IMG/VR virus record: IMGVR_UViG_3300030109_003194
Span: 7,266-49,758 of that record
DNA from: a virus
Direction: 5' to 3' (one strand)
DNA: 42,493 nt
Positions 34,266-41,794 of this stretch are shown here, one piece after another (positions within the stretch are counted from its first letter, which is position 1; every line of letters begins with the position of its first letter). Below the pieces are notes generated by a model. The model searched no databases, was not told where the DNA came from, and saw only the letters and a program-made list of their open reading frames with translations. The position numbers were made by a program, and so were the translations under genes.

Positions 34266-34838
34266 TTATCCCTCTGGTGTTTCTGGGTTCTTTTTAGCCT
34301 TGTCGTTGGATGGTCTTTTGTCGGAAGACTTTTCAAGGAAATCAACAAATTGTTTATGATAGTCTTTGTTGCGACGATCCGCAGAACGTTCTGAACCCAT
34401 GCGGACAGCTTCGACGTCATCAAAACCACCAATCGCATACTGTTTATTAGCTTGGACCCAAGTATGATTCCTGGATGTGGTCTGAACTAGAATGTCCGCA
34501 TCGGAATCCTCCGTCAAGGTCACACTGGTTTTTGTAATATTTTTATATTCTTTTTTCAGAAACTTGACAATATCACCAAATTTAGCATCAATCTCGTTCT
34601 CAAATTGATTACGAGGATGCAATTCATTGACTCTCATTTCGCTCTGGTATGTTATCACCATTTTCGGTCCTGCGAAACGAACCTTGAAGCCATCAATCAC
34701 ACGGCTGTCGATAATTGGATGCCCCTCTTCTCTGCTCAATCCAACTTGGAGAGCTTCTCCGTTTTCATCCAAAGCGCCATCATAAGTATTAGCAGCAGCC
34801 TGATTCAAACCTTTAATTACGTCTAGGACAGTAGCCAT
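34266..34838 (-). CDS. Unknown protein adjacent to large terminase (190 aa)
   Basis: No family recognised. It has an alpha/beta core (DSRVIDGFKVRFAGPKMVIT, FLKKEYKNITKTSVTLT) and a charged C-terminal tail rich in Lys, Ser and Pro. It occupies the place of the small terminase (gp16) immediately upstream of gp17, but it does not show the long coiled coil expected of that family, so I leave the role open. It overlaps the upstream stop by one base (TAATG). Confidence 0.78.
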   Translation of the reverse strand: MATVLDVIKGLNQAAANTYDGALDENGEALQVGLSREEGHPIIDSRVIDGFKVRFAGPKMVITYQSEMRVNELHPRNQFENEIDAKFGDIVKFLKKEYKNITKTSVTLTEDSDADILVQTTSRNHTWVQANKQYAIGGFDDVEAVRMGSERSADRRNKDYHKQFVDFLEKSSDKRPSNDKAKKNPETPEG

Positions 34839-35254
34839 TATTTTCTTCTCCTTACAGCATAGTCAACATGCTCTTGTGTGGGTCGTTTGCCAGATTTCCA
34901 ATCATCTTCTCTACCTATAACAAAATCTAGATAGCAAGCATGGCAGCAATTAAACCTATTCATATATAGGTCGTCCTTCCTGGAAAATGAATATGTTTTA
35001 CAGACGGGGCAAGTGCGGTCCTGATTTTGTCTGCTTCGGCGTTTAGTAATCCTTATGTCACCAACAACAATCTCTTCTTTCGTTGCAGAAAGTTTATCAG
35101 TCTTTTTGCGTAAGCCTTTCAATTGCTTTAGATATTCCTCTTCTTTATCTTCTTCCCATTCGTTACGGAAGTCTTGTACGGTATCTTTCCCATATTTTTC
35201 AGCGATCGCTTTTTCAACTGATGCTACATAATTTAGGTCTTTTTTTGTACTCAT
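34838..35254 (-). CDS. Zinc-ribbon-like small protein (138 aa)
   Basis: An acidic helical N-terminus (NEWEEDKEEEYLKQLKGL) precedes a cysteine cluster, CPVC at 82-85 and CCHAC at 103-107, suggesting one zinc site, then a WKSGKRPTQEHVDYAVRRRK tail. The start is ATG 35254, which overlaps the previous stop as ATGA and has CAGGGG before it; the longer frame to 35353 lies inside the upstream gene and is rejected. A DNA- or protein-binding role near packaging genes is possible. Confidence 0.8.
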   Translation of the reverse strand: MSTKKDLNYVASVEKAIAEKYGKDTVQDFRNEWEEDKEEEYLKQLKGLRKKTDKLSATKEEIVVGDIRITKRRSRQNQDRTCPVCKTYSFSRKDDLYMNRFNCCHACYLDFVIGREDDWKSGKRPTQEHVDYAVRRRK

Positions 35255-35631
35255 TGCCCCTGATAAACCGCCTTTACAATAGCTACAGATGTACCCACAC
35301 CAATAACAAGCCCTGACAAGATACCTAAAGTACCCTTGTTTCTTACAAACCAAGTATTGTCTTGTTTTATTTTTGCCTCAAGTTGAGAGATATAATACTT
35401 GTAAGACCCCTCTGTTTTAGCGCAAACTTTGCGGTCCACACTACATTCAGCAATTTTAGCGTTGGTGGCTATTTTATTTTGTAGCAGTTTTCGAAACTCT
35501 GCTTCGCTGAGTAGTATCCCAACATAGGTGTCAGAACCTTCATCAACCACCGCTGGTCGAGGTTTGAACTCAGTGACCTCGCCAGCAGTAGCGCCATGAG
35601 AAAACAATAATATTATAACCAGTAATCTCAT
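35251..35631 (-). CDS. Membrane/exported protein downstream of FtsZ-like gene (126 aa)
   Basis: Signal-peptide-like N-terminus (MRLLVIILLFSHGATAGE), a charged, probably helical middle (about 40-90) and a C-terminal hydrophobic segment GTLGILSGLVIGVGTSVAIV at about 99-118, ending in KAVYQGQ. That topology would place the middle in the periplasm, tethered to the inner membrane. Unimolecular spanins have a comparable plan but carry a lipobox, which is absent here. Its ATG is one base after the FtsZ-like stop, so a partner of that cytoskeleton is another possibility. Confidence 0.75.
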   Translation of the reverse strand: MRLLVIILLFSHGATAGEVTEFKPRPAVVDEGSDTYVGILLSEAEFRKLLQNKIATNAKIAECSVDRKVCAKTEGSYKYYISQLEAKIKQDNTWFVRNKGTLGILSGLVIGVGTSVAIVKAVYQGQ

Positions 35632-35632
35632 T

Positions 35633-36769
35633 TTACTTCTTCAGGAACTTCTTCAGACCTTCGATTCTTTTAGCTGGTCTTTTGAGCCCACTCACCAATG
35701 TATAAGTGATAAGCTTGTCTTTCTTATCGTCTTCATAAATACCACGATGAACCATGGCACCGCCGGTCAAAGCAGCCAAGGTATCAAAGCCGAACTCAAT
35801 GTTGTCCATCAAACCGACAGTCTCTTCAAAGATTTCTTCGCTACCAACGACGATGCAAGCAGCGCCCGTAGCTGTCGTAAGGTCAAAGCCTTCAGCGAGA
35901 AGTGTTTTCTCTAGGTTCTTCTTGAGAGCACTTGAGACAGCAGTTTCGTTCTCAAGGTTCTTGACGCTAGTAACACCCATAATCATACAGCCTGGTTGCT
36001 TCATAATACTGTCGTAGTCTGTGGCATCAAAGGTTGTGTACTCCGAGTCTTGGTTTGCCAATATGTTAAATACGTGGAACAATCCAGCCACTGTATTGTT
36101 GATGGTAGTCCAGAACTTCTTGACTGTAAGTTTTGGATACAATCTTTTAATCTTCTCGTTATCCACCATAATAAGGGGAGCAATCTTCCCTTTTTCTGCG
36201 AGCCCGCAAAGTTGGGTAATCCGAGCATGAGCGTTCTTGGCTACCGTTGGAGAAGCCGATTCACCAGCAGTTGGGAGAGAAGCAATGACACCAACACGTT
36301 CATCAACGTTCTCAACGCCGATATAGGTGAAATACTTCTTGGCTACTTTGATAAGGGTATTGACTGTACCGCCACCAGAACCGCCTGATACACCAAGACA
36401 AATCAAGATGCGGTCAACATTGGTTCCAAAAACTTCACGAAACTTGTTAAATACTTCTTGTTCCTTGCGTTCAATAGCCGCTTCGGCTTTGGCTTGGTCT
36501 TTGCCAGCACCTTGTTCGCCATGCTCATCGACTAAGAACTTTTGTTCTTCTGGGATACCTAACCCATTTAAGTCAGATCGGGCAGTATTAACTGCGACTG
36601 TTTTTGTATAACCCATATCATAAAACGCTTTAGCCATACGTCCGCCGCCTTGACCTGCACCAACAATAGCATATGTCAACGCACCGCCTGACTTATCCTC
36701 AACCGTTTCCTTTTCCTCATTGAGGTCTGGATCGTAATCTTCAATGTCTAGTGTAGGGATATCTACCAT
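35633..36769 (-). CDS. FtsZ/tubulin-superfamily GTPase (cytoskeletal protein)
   Basis: Predicted filament-forming GTPase. The 378-aa product keeps the landmarks in order: T1 loop VGAGQGGGRMAKAF at 36-49, T3 VNTARSDLNGL at 60-70, the tubulin signature equivalent LGVSGGSGGGTVNTL at 125-139 (GGSGGGT in place of GGGTGSG), T5 region SLPTAGESASPT at 164-175, VDNEKIKRLYP at 202-212, and T7 loop TTFDATDYDSIMKQPG at 245-260 with acidic residues retained. An acidic extension of about 30 residues precedes the fold; a basic C-terminal tail follows (KRPAKRIEGLKKFLKK). Known phage tubulins (PhuZ, TubZ) position DNA or capsids, but this looks closer to FtsZ. It is flanked by membrane-protein genes. Confidence 0.92.
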   Translation of the reverse strand: MVDIPTLDIEDYDPDLNEEKETVEDKSGGALTYAIVGAGQGGGRMAKAFYDMGYTKTVAVNTARSDLNGLGIPEEQKFLVDEHGEQGAGKDQAKAEAAIERKEQEVFNKFREVFGTNVDRILICLGVSGGSGGGTVNTLIKVAKKYFTYIGVENVDERVGVIASLPTAGESASPTVAKNAHARITQLCGLAEKGKIAPLIMVDNEKIKRLYPKLTVKKFWTTINNTVAGLFHVFNILANQDSEYTTFDATDYDSIMKQPGCMIMGVTSVKNLENETAVSSALKKNLEKTLLAEGFDLTTATGAACIVVGSEEIFEETVGLMDNIEFGFDTLAALTGGAMVHRGIYEDDKKDKLITYTLVSGLKRPAKRIEGLKKFLKK

Positions 36770-36782
36770 TTTACTAGTCTCC

Positions 36783-37097
36783 TTATAAATCTAGTTCTTC
36801 ATGCATTCTTATTAGAGCTTTCAGTCTTTCTTCACGATCTTGTATTTCTTTTGTATCTTCAAGTTTTTTATCGTAAATCTTTTTGATTGCTCCAATTTTA
36901 TCTTTTTCTAGTGTAGCACGAATTTCATTTTCTTTAATAGCTGTGTAAACCTTTGTTTGCACGCCTTCCATAAACTTAGCCTTATTCTCTGTTGGTCGAA
37001 TAAGATTATAAAGAAACCAAAGTATGCCGGCAGCTAATACTACGAAAGATACCAAATACCACATACTGTTCTTTAGCTTATACCAAAGTTTTTTCAC
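36783..37097 (-). CDS. Single-TM coiled-coil protein, i-spanin-like or FtsZ-like partner (104 aa)
   Basis: N-terminal membrane helix (about residues 13-34: WYLVSFVVLAAGILWFLYNL) followed by a highly charged coiled coil to the end (for example EIRATLEKDKIGAIKKIY). This is the usual plan of an inner-membrane spanin subunit, and its GTG start overlaps the holin stop as GTGA. However, it also lies 13 bases before the FtsZ-like gene, so it may instead anchor that protein to the membrane. No matching outer-membrane lipoprotein is nested in it; the Cys-rich lipoprotein at 38.1-38.6 kb is a possible partner. Confidence 0.78.
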   Translation of the reverse strand: MKKLWYKLKNSMWYLVSFVVLAAGILWFLYNLIRPTENKAKFMEGVQTKVYTAIKENEIRATLEKDKIGAIKKIYDKKLEDTKEIQDREERLKALIRMHEELDL

Positions 37098-37279
37098 TTA
37101 CCGTGTCTCCAGGTGGCAGCGATATCCGCAGCACCTTGCAGTCCTATGTAGGCTAAAGATACCGCAACCCAGTCGCTGCTAGTTACTGAACCTGCTGCTA
37201 AAAAAGCGGTGGAAGTGCCCCAGACAATTAATTTCCTCGAAGCCCACTTTCCTAACCATTTATCTATTTTTTGCTGCAT
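37094..37279 (-). CDS. Probable holin (61 aa, two TM segments)
   Basis: A small membrane protein with two hydrophobic stretches (about residues 17-33 and 37-56) separated by a short SSDW turn and with a basic start and end. T4-type and other phages have holins of this size and the pattern SRKLIVWGTSTAFLAAG...DWVAVSLAYIGLQGAADI is familiar for such proteins. Holins time lysis by forming inner-membrane holes. Its strong AGAGGAGGT site lies in a 10-bp hairpin three bases before the ATG, which could restrict early translation. An endolysin is not in this window. Confidence 0.75.
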   Translation of the reverse strand: MQQKIDKWLGKWASRKLIVWGTSTAFLAAGSVTSSDWVAVSLAYIGLQGAADIAATWRHGK

Positions 37280-37282
37280 AAC

Positions 37283-37309
37283 AATTATACCTCCTCTTTA
37301 GGTATAATT
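37283..37309 (-). promoter_or_regulatory. Hairpin enclosing the holin ribosome binding site
   Basis: AATTATACCT (37300-37309 read on the minus strand) and AGGTATAATT (37283-37292) form a perfect 10-bp stem with loop AAAGAGG. The Shine-Dalgarno AGAGGAGGT is split between loop and 3' arm, three bases before the holin ATG at 37279. Folding would mask part of the site, a plausible device for delaying lysis. The TATAAT in the stem has no -35 partner, so I do not read it as a promoter. Confidence 0.7.
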
Positions 37310-37511
37310 AGTTCTTCCTGGATCTTTTAGCTGCTTTGTGTAGTTGTATATTCTCGCCACGGATCCTATATTGCCTTCCTTCAAACAAAACCGAACCTAC
37401 TTTGGATAGAGTGCTGTACTCCAACAATAGACCAACTCTCCAGTCTGTGTATTCTTTAGGGTCAACGTGCCAAGTACACTCCCTAAACCTAACTAAGTCT
37501 CCAGCCCTCAC
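37308..37511 (-). CDS. Tiny GDLV protein A (67 aa)
   Basis: A small probable beta-barrel (SH3/KOW-like) protein starting MRAGDLVRFRE, with WRVGLLLEYST, VGSVLFEGRQYRIRG and a basic Lys/Arg tail (KAAKRSRKN). GTG 37511 overlaps the preceding stop as GTGA. The neighbouring protein has the same start plan; both could bind RNA or proteins, but no role is known. The last base pairs of its gene overlap the arm of the holin hairpin. Confidence 0.72.
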   Translation of the reverse strand: MRAGDLVRFRECTWHVDPKEYTDWRVGLLLEYSTLSKVGSVLFEGRQYRIRGENIQLHKAAKRSRKN

Positions 37512-37705
37512 GCTCTAGAAATTACCACTAAATCTTTTTCGTGAACTTCATACGCCCCGACGAGACCATGGTTGTATTCCCAATCTTCAGTACACCACTG
37601 AACAACCCAGTACTTTGGTGTCGGGTGCTTTGCTGTGATAAGACCATAGCCGCCTGATCCTTTTTTATCAAAAAGATTAGTTTGTACCAAATCGCCTGGC
37701 TTCAT
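37508..37705 (-). CDS. Tiny GDLV protein B (65 aa)
   Basis: Starts MKPGDLVQTNLF, then GGYGLITAKHPTPKYWVVQW, and ends LVVISRA; a small beta-barrel is likely. It overlaps the TudS-like gene by 29 bases in another frame, so the start at ATG 37705 is accepted mainly because of the GDLV start and the clean downstream frame. It is probably a paralogue or analogue of protein A. Confidence 0.65.
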   Translation of the reverse strand: MKPGDLVQTNLFDKKGSGGYGLITAKHPTPKYWVVQWCTEDWEYNHGLVGAYEVHEKDLVVISRA

Positions 37706-38150
37706 ATTTTTTCACTCTCTGTAAAAATGTTTCTTGGTTTTGTCTTGATATCATTGAACTAATCTCAGTTGTGGGACATTCTAAAGACTGGTGCATGGGT
37801 GCCTTCATGGTGGATCCACGATCCTTTACCCCTACAGATAACCCACAAGATGGTGAATTAGAAATACCTATAAACCCCACCACATCTTCATATCTTTTTG
37901 ATAATTCTTCGCATTTTTCTTTTAGTTTGGAATAAACATTTTCTTTTCCCATAATTGCCAAAACTTCGTCATCTTTTTGACGTAGCCTAATTGACGCTCT
38001 GGGCGTTCCAAAGAGTTCATGCTCTGGGCATATGGGAACCAGTTCAAAATTGTTATCAGAAGCCCACATTTTTATCTCCTTGTTTATTCTACTAGTTCCG
38101 TTCCACCTGACATTCTCTCCAAACACACAGGCGCTGATTAATATTTTCAC
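37677..38150 (-). CDS. DUF523/TudS-like Fe-S protein (157 aa)
   Basis: Matches the DUF523 family, to which the thiouracil desulfurase TudS belongs. The three conserved cysteine motifs are present: ISACVFGENVRWNG with C8, VPICPEHELFGTPR with C41, and GISNSPSCGLSVG with C102. In TudS these bind a [4Fe-4S] cluster that removes sulfur from 2-thiouracil; the true substrate here is unknown, and thio-modified nucleotides or tRNA fragments are speculation. At 157 aa it is the usual family length. It starts at GTG 38150, overlapping the lipoprotein stop as GTGA. Phage examples seem uncommon. Confidence 0.82.
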   Translation of the reverse strand: MKILISACVFGENVRWNGTSRINKEIKMWASDNNFELVPICPEHELFGTPRASIRLRQKDDEVLAIMGKENVYSKLKEKCEELSKRYEDVVGFIGISNSPSCGLSVGVKDRGSTMKAPMHQSLECPTTEISSMISRQNQETFLQRVKKYEARRFGTN

Positions 38151-38581
38151 TCTTTTTTGAAACCCTCAAAATAATAAACTGACTCACAAATATAAGGAAA
38201 GGACGAGTTTACTGCCTGAAGACGCAGGGAACCAAACACGACATCAGGGCGGTCTTGGTGACTGGAAACAATCCAATCCAGTTGCATTTCCCAAAACCCA
38301 GCGTCGTTACAATCAAAGGTAGTACGGGTTGTACAACTATTGGCTTCCCATTGGCTAGTATTTAAAGAACACCCAGCCCTGTCATCTGGGGGGAGTGGCG
38401 CTCCGTCGGTAATTATAGTATCTACGGTTTCCCACACTCTACCGCAATCACCGCCGTGTTCTGCTAGGTGTAGGGTGTAGTAGCCGTTTTGTGTATCTTG
38501 CCCGACAGCGCAGTCTCGCTCTTCAGCGTCTCCACACGCAGCTAATAATATAATACAAGCAGCAATTTTATTGACTGACAT
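38147..38581 (-). CDS. Cys-rich lipoprotein (144 aa)
   Basis: Signal sequence MSVNKIAACIILLAACGD with lipobox LAAC, so a lipid-anchored, exported protein after cleavage; several more Cys (in RDC, GDCG, GCS, SCTT, DCND, ICES) suggest disulfides in the periplasm or outer membrane. The start ATG 38581 overlaps the SbcCD end by 14 bases and gives the normal signal peptide; a longer start at 38611 does not. No lysin or enzyme motif is recognised. It could be an outer-membrane spanin-like partner, a superinfection-exclusion protein, or cargo from a host genome. Confidence 0.75.
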   Translation of the reverse strand: MSVNKIAACIILLAACGDAEERDCAVGQDTQNGYYTLHLAEHGGDCGRVWETVDTIITDGAPLPPDDRAGCSLNTSQWEANSCTTRTTFDCNDAGFWEMQLDWIVSSHQDRPDVVFGSLRLQAVNSSFPYICESVYYFEGFKKE

Positions 38582-41500
38582 AAGCATAACCATCTTGACG
38601 CTCAATGTCAATAGTCATATCGGCAATATCTTTGAGACTATCCAAGTGAGTAATCAAAAGCACAGTCTTGTAGTAGCCCTTAATCATTTCCATCACTCGC
38701 ATAAAGCCTTCAAGGTTCTCAGCGTCCAACGCTGTGCCTGGCTCATCCATAATCATAATGTCTGATTTTGGTAAGGTTGACACATTGGTTAGGGCAATGC
38801 GAATGGCAATCGCTGCCAGCGTCTTCTCTGCTCCAGAAGCCATCTCTAAAGGTCGTGCTTCGTACTTTGGATGCTTGATGAAGATATCTAACTTATTCTT
38901 TTCTGCCTCAAAGAAAATCTCGAAGTCGGTGACGTTAGAAAGAACAGTACTGACCTCATCATTGATAAGAGGGAGCATCCGCTTCACCACATCATAACTG
39001 ATACCGTTGCTGTGAGTACAACGCATAAACAAGTCATAGGCTGAATACTCTGTGCGGAGATCTTCTAGCTCCTGCTTCTTCTCTTGGAGATTAATGATCT
39101 GCTGCTCAATGCCGCCATGCTGCTTGATGTAATCCATAATCTTAGCTTCACAGATAGAGAGTTCATTTTCGGTCAGAAGTTTTTGCTCAGCTAAATCAGA
39201 CTGTTCTTGAATAAGTCCTTCACGGTTTTCAATAGCCTCTCGGTTATCTTCATAGATTTGAATCCGGTCGGAAGCAGTTTTGATATCATTAGTGAGCGTA
39301 TTAATTTCGTTGTTTGTTTTTTCTACAAACAAGTCGAGGTTGGTTGTCTCGGCTGACAAAGCTCTCTGCTTCTCTAGAAGTTTTTCGTGTTTTTCCTTTT
39401 GAGAACGTAAGCTATCAACATTCATTTCTTCTAGCTGCTGGTTGTATTGTTGTAGCTCTGTCTCAAGATTATGGATTGTGATACGAACCTCAGTAAGCTT
39501 GGACTTACTTTTATAGGCATCCTTAATAAACTTACAGTGAGAAAATTCTGGTCCGCATGGAACTTCTCCCAGGAGCTTAACACGCTTCTCGTAAGTTTGC
39601 TTGTTACGGTTCTCAAGCTTAAGGGTGGTCTCCAATGTCCTAACTTCTTCTTTTATGGCTAGGACTTCAGCAATCTGAGACTCAAGGGCTATATTATCAT
39701 ATTCTCCTAAGAAATCGTCTATTTTGGTTAGCTTTTCTAGAAGTATTTCCTTCTTCTTTTGGGCTCCCGCAACTCGAAGATCGCAGTCTTCTAGTTTAGC
39801 GGTAGCTTTAGTGAGGCGCTTGCTCTCCTTCTTGATGCTGATAATCTCAACAGGAGCGGACGCAAAGAGGCTTTCTATTTCATCGACACGGGCAGTAATT
39901 TTGTTTAACTTGTTCTTAAACTTTTTACAAGCCTTCTCTTGTTTTGTCTTTTCTGTCTCGTTATTCTCTAGTTGACTACTAAGTGTAACAATATCGTCAT
40001 CAAAGGTATTATCCTCTAGTTTTTTAAGCAACGCACGGGTCTCAATGCTGTCGCCCTTAGCAAGCTTGAACTTCTTGTCGAATTGGTCAAGATCTAAAAA
40101 CTTAGCTAGGATCTCCTTACGCTTGGTTGAGCCCTCGTTGATGAAAGTCATCGCACCCATCTGACTAGACATACTTGTAAGCAAGAAGTCGTCAAGGCTT
40201 CCAAAGATCTTGCGAATAGCCTTGTCGGTTCCATTGCGATCTAGTGAGTTCAGACTGACTGGCTCGTTGGTTGCCGGGTCAATCATAGTAAACTCTACAT
40301 CAGTCTTAGCCTCTTCGGTCTCTTCGCCGTGAAGCTTCTTGGTATACTTTTCCGACTTGCGCTCGATGATATAAGTCTTACCAGCAATATCAATCTCAAC
40401 TCGACCGCTAGCAGCAGGCTTGTTCTGATTAATCATATTCAAGTTCTTGCGAGTATTCTTACTGATAGAGTTATAGACCGTATAAAGCATACTATCAATA
40501 ACAGAACTCTTACCTGAATAGTTCTTACCGAAGATACCGACAACCCCGTTGAGCTTTTCAAAGTTTACAGTATTACCTTCTCCAAAGTTGAAGAGGTTGC
40601 TGAACTCCATCTTCTTCAAAGCCCAGTTTACATTACGCATACTGGCATCTTCGCCATTGACCCGAGCATCATAGCGTGAGTTAAGCTGGAATACTTTCTC
40701 TAGGGTCTTAGTATCAGGTTCATATTCTTTTAAGTATTCCCGAATAAGTCGCTCTTGAACAGCGGGGTCTCGTAAGTTCTCTGTGCTACCAAGATCATCG
40801 ACATCCACACTAGAGCGTTTTAGTCCTGCCTTGTTCACGAATGATAGGCTCTCGGGCTTGAATTTGCTCTTGGCGGTATCCATCACACGGCGGATCTTGT
40901 CTAGGGATACCTTGTGATGAGTAACGATACGCAGACGACAACCCTGTTGGATGTCTAGATTACGTGGCATATTGCCTTTAGGCGTAAGCTCGATTGTAGT
41001 GAATGGCTTGGGGTTTTTCAGAACGTGATGACTAACCTCATAGTTAGTCTTGTCCTCAATATCCCAGATCAAAAAGCCCTTGTCGTTTGTCTCGCCGTGG
41101 TTTTGCTGGATAGTAGAACCACAGTAACGAATTGTACCCGTATCGTTGAGGCACTGATTAGTCTTGTGGATATCTCCAAGGAACGCATAGTCAAATTTAT
41201 CAAAGACCGCTACATCGTGGTCGCCGTGGTCCATAATCCAACCGAGGTCGGTTCGGCTGTTGTTCACTGCTCCATGGTACAGAGCGATATTGATGCGATC
41301 AGCATCTGTTGGATCGGTCCAGTTGGTTTCATCAAAGACCGATAAGACATTTAGTGTAACGTTATGATCTAATTTTACTTCCCCTGCAAACTTATGTAGG
41401 TGAAGGTCTGGGTGTTCTAAGGCATCAACGATTGGAGTGATAGCGTCTTGACGACTGCTGTTTCGTAGGTTGCCGTCGTGGTTCCCAAGGATGATATGAG

Positions 41501-41720
41501 TTGGAGCGATGTCTGCTAGGTTCTTTAGGAACTCTGTAGCCAACTCAAAGTACTCTGGTGAAAGCTGTGTCTTTGTGTGGGCTAGATCGCCGCAGTGGAT
41601 AATGTAATCCACCTTCTGTTCTCGTAGCATTTCATAAGCTTGTTCAAAGACCTTACGATATTCGTAATGATATTTGAGGTTCTTGATGTGGGTATCACCA
41701 AAATGGGCGAGCCGTACCAT
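38568..41720 (-). CDS. sbcDC: Fused SbcD-SbcC (gp47-gp46) recombination nuclease
   Basis: One polypeptide of 1050 aa joins the Mre11-like nuclease and the Rad50-like ATPase that T4 encodes as gp47 and gp46. The nuclease has HFGDTHIKN at 6-14, GDLAH at 44-48, GNHDG at 79-83, YHG at about 148-150 and LGDIHKTNQ at about 181-189. The ATPase has Walker A GKNYSGKSS at 398-406, coiled coils through about 570-900, a C-x6-C hook (C722, C729) in place of CxxC, signature ASGAEKT, then MDEPGTALD near the end. It processes DNA ends for recombination-dependent replication. ATG 41720 has AGGAG upstream and follows a promoter. Confidence 0.93.
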   Translation of the reverse strand: MVRLAHFGDTHIKNLKYHYEYRKVFEQAYEMLREQKVDYIIHCGDLAHTKTQLSPEYFELATEFLKNLADIAPTHIILGNHDGNLRNSSRQDAITPIVDALEHPDLHLHKFAGEVKLDHNVTLNVLSVFDETNWTDPTDADRINIALYHGAVNNSRTDLGWIMDHGDHDVAVFDKFDYAFLGDIHKTNQCLNDTGTIRYCGSTIQQNHGETNDKGFLIWDIEDKTNYEVSHHVLKNPKPFTTIELTPKGNMPRNLDIQQGCRLRIVTHHKVSLDKIRRVMDTAKSKFKPESLSFVNKAGLKRSSVDVDDLGSTENLRDPAVQERLIREYLKEYEPDTKTLEKVFQLNSRYDARVNGEDASMRNVNWALKKMEFSNLFNFGEGNTVNFEKLNGVVGIFGKNYSGKSSVIDSMLYTVYNSISKNTRKNLNMINQNKPAASGRVEIDIAGKTYIIERKSEKYTKKLHGEETEEAKTDVEFTMIDPATNEPVSLNSLDRNGTDKAIRKIFGSLDDFLLTSMSSQMGAMTFINEGSTKRKEILAKFLDLDQFDKKFKLAKGDSIETRALLKKLEDNTFDDDIVTLSSQLENNETEKTKQEKACKKFKNKLNKITARVDEIESLFASAPVEIISIKKESKRLTKATAKLEDCDLRVAGAQKKKEILLEKLTKIDDFLGEYDNIALESQIAEVLAIKEEVRTLETTLKLENRNKQTYEKRVKLLGEVPCGPEFSHCKFIKDAYKSKSKLTEVRITIHNLETELQQYNQQLEEMNVDSLRSQKEKHEKLLEKQRALSAETTNLDLFVEKTNNEINTLTNDIKTASDRIQIYEDNREAIENREGLIQEQSDLAEQKLLTENELSICEAKIMDYIKQHGGIEQQIINLQEKKQELEDLRTEYSAYDLFMRCTHSNGISYDVVKRMLPLINDEVSTVLSNVTDFEIFFEAEKNKLDIFIKHPKYEARPLEMASGAEKTLAAIAIRIALTNVSTLPKSDIMIMDEPGTALDAENLEGFMRVMEMIKGYYKTVLLITHLDSLKDIADMTIDIERQDGYAYVSQ

Positions 41721-41751
41721 AGACGAACTCCTTCTGTAGTTTCGCAGGTCT

Positions 41752-41779
41752 ATTGTATCAGGTATATTTCAGTTGTAAA
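41752..41779 (-). promoter_or_regulatory. Sigma-70-like promoter upstream of sbcDC
   Basis: TTTACA (41774-41779) and TACAAT (41752-41757) on the minus strand are 16 bases apart. The same -35 sequence and spacing occur before the gp32-like gene. A start near 41745 would leave about 25 bases of leader before the ATG. It probably drives SbcDC and perhaps the small genes after it. Confidence 0.6.
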
Positions 41780-41794
41780 GTAATTTTGGATTAT

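Noticed and set aside
35255-35353. N-terminal extension of the zinc-ribbon gene
   Set aside because: It lies inside the membrane-protein gene; ATG 35254 with ATGA overlap is the better start.
37285-37290. TATAAT before the holin as a promoter -10 box
   Set aside because: No -35 element at suitable spacing; it is part of a perfect hairpin arm.
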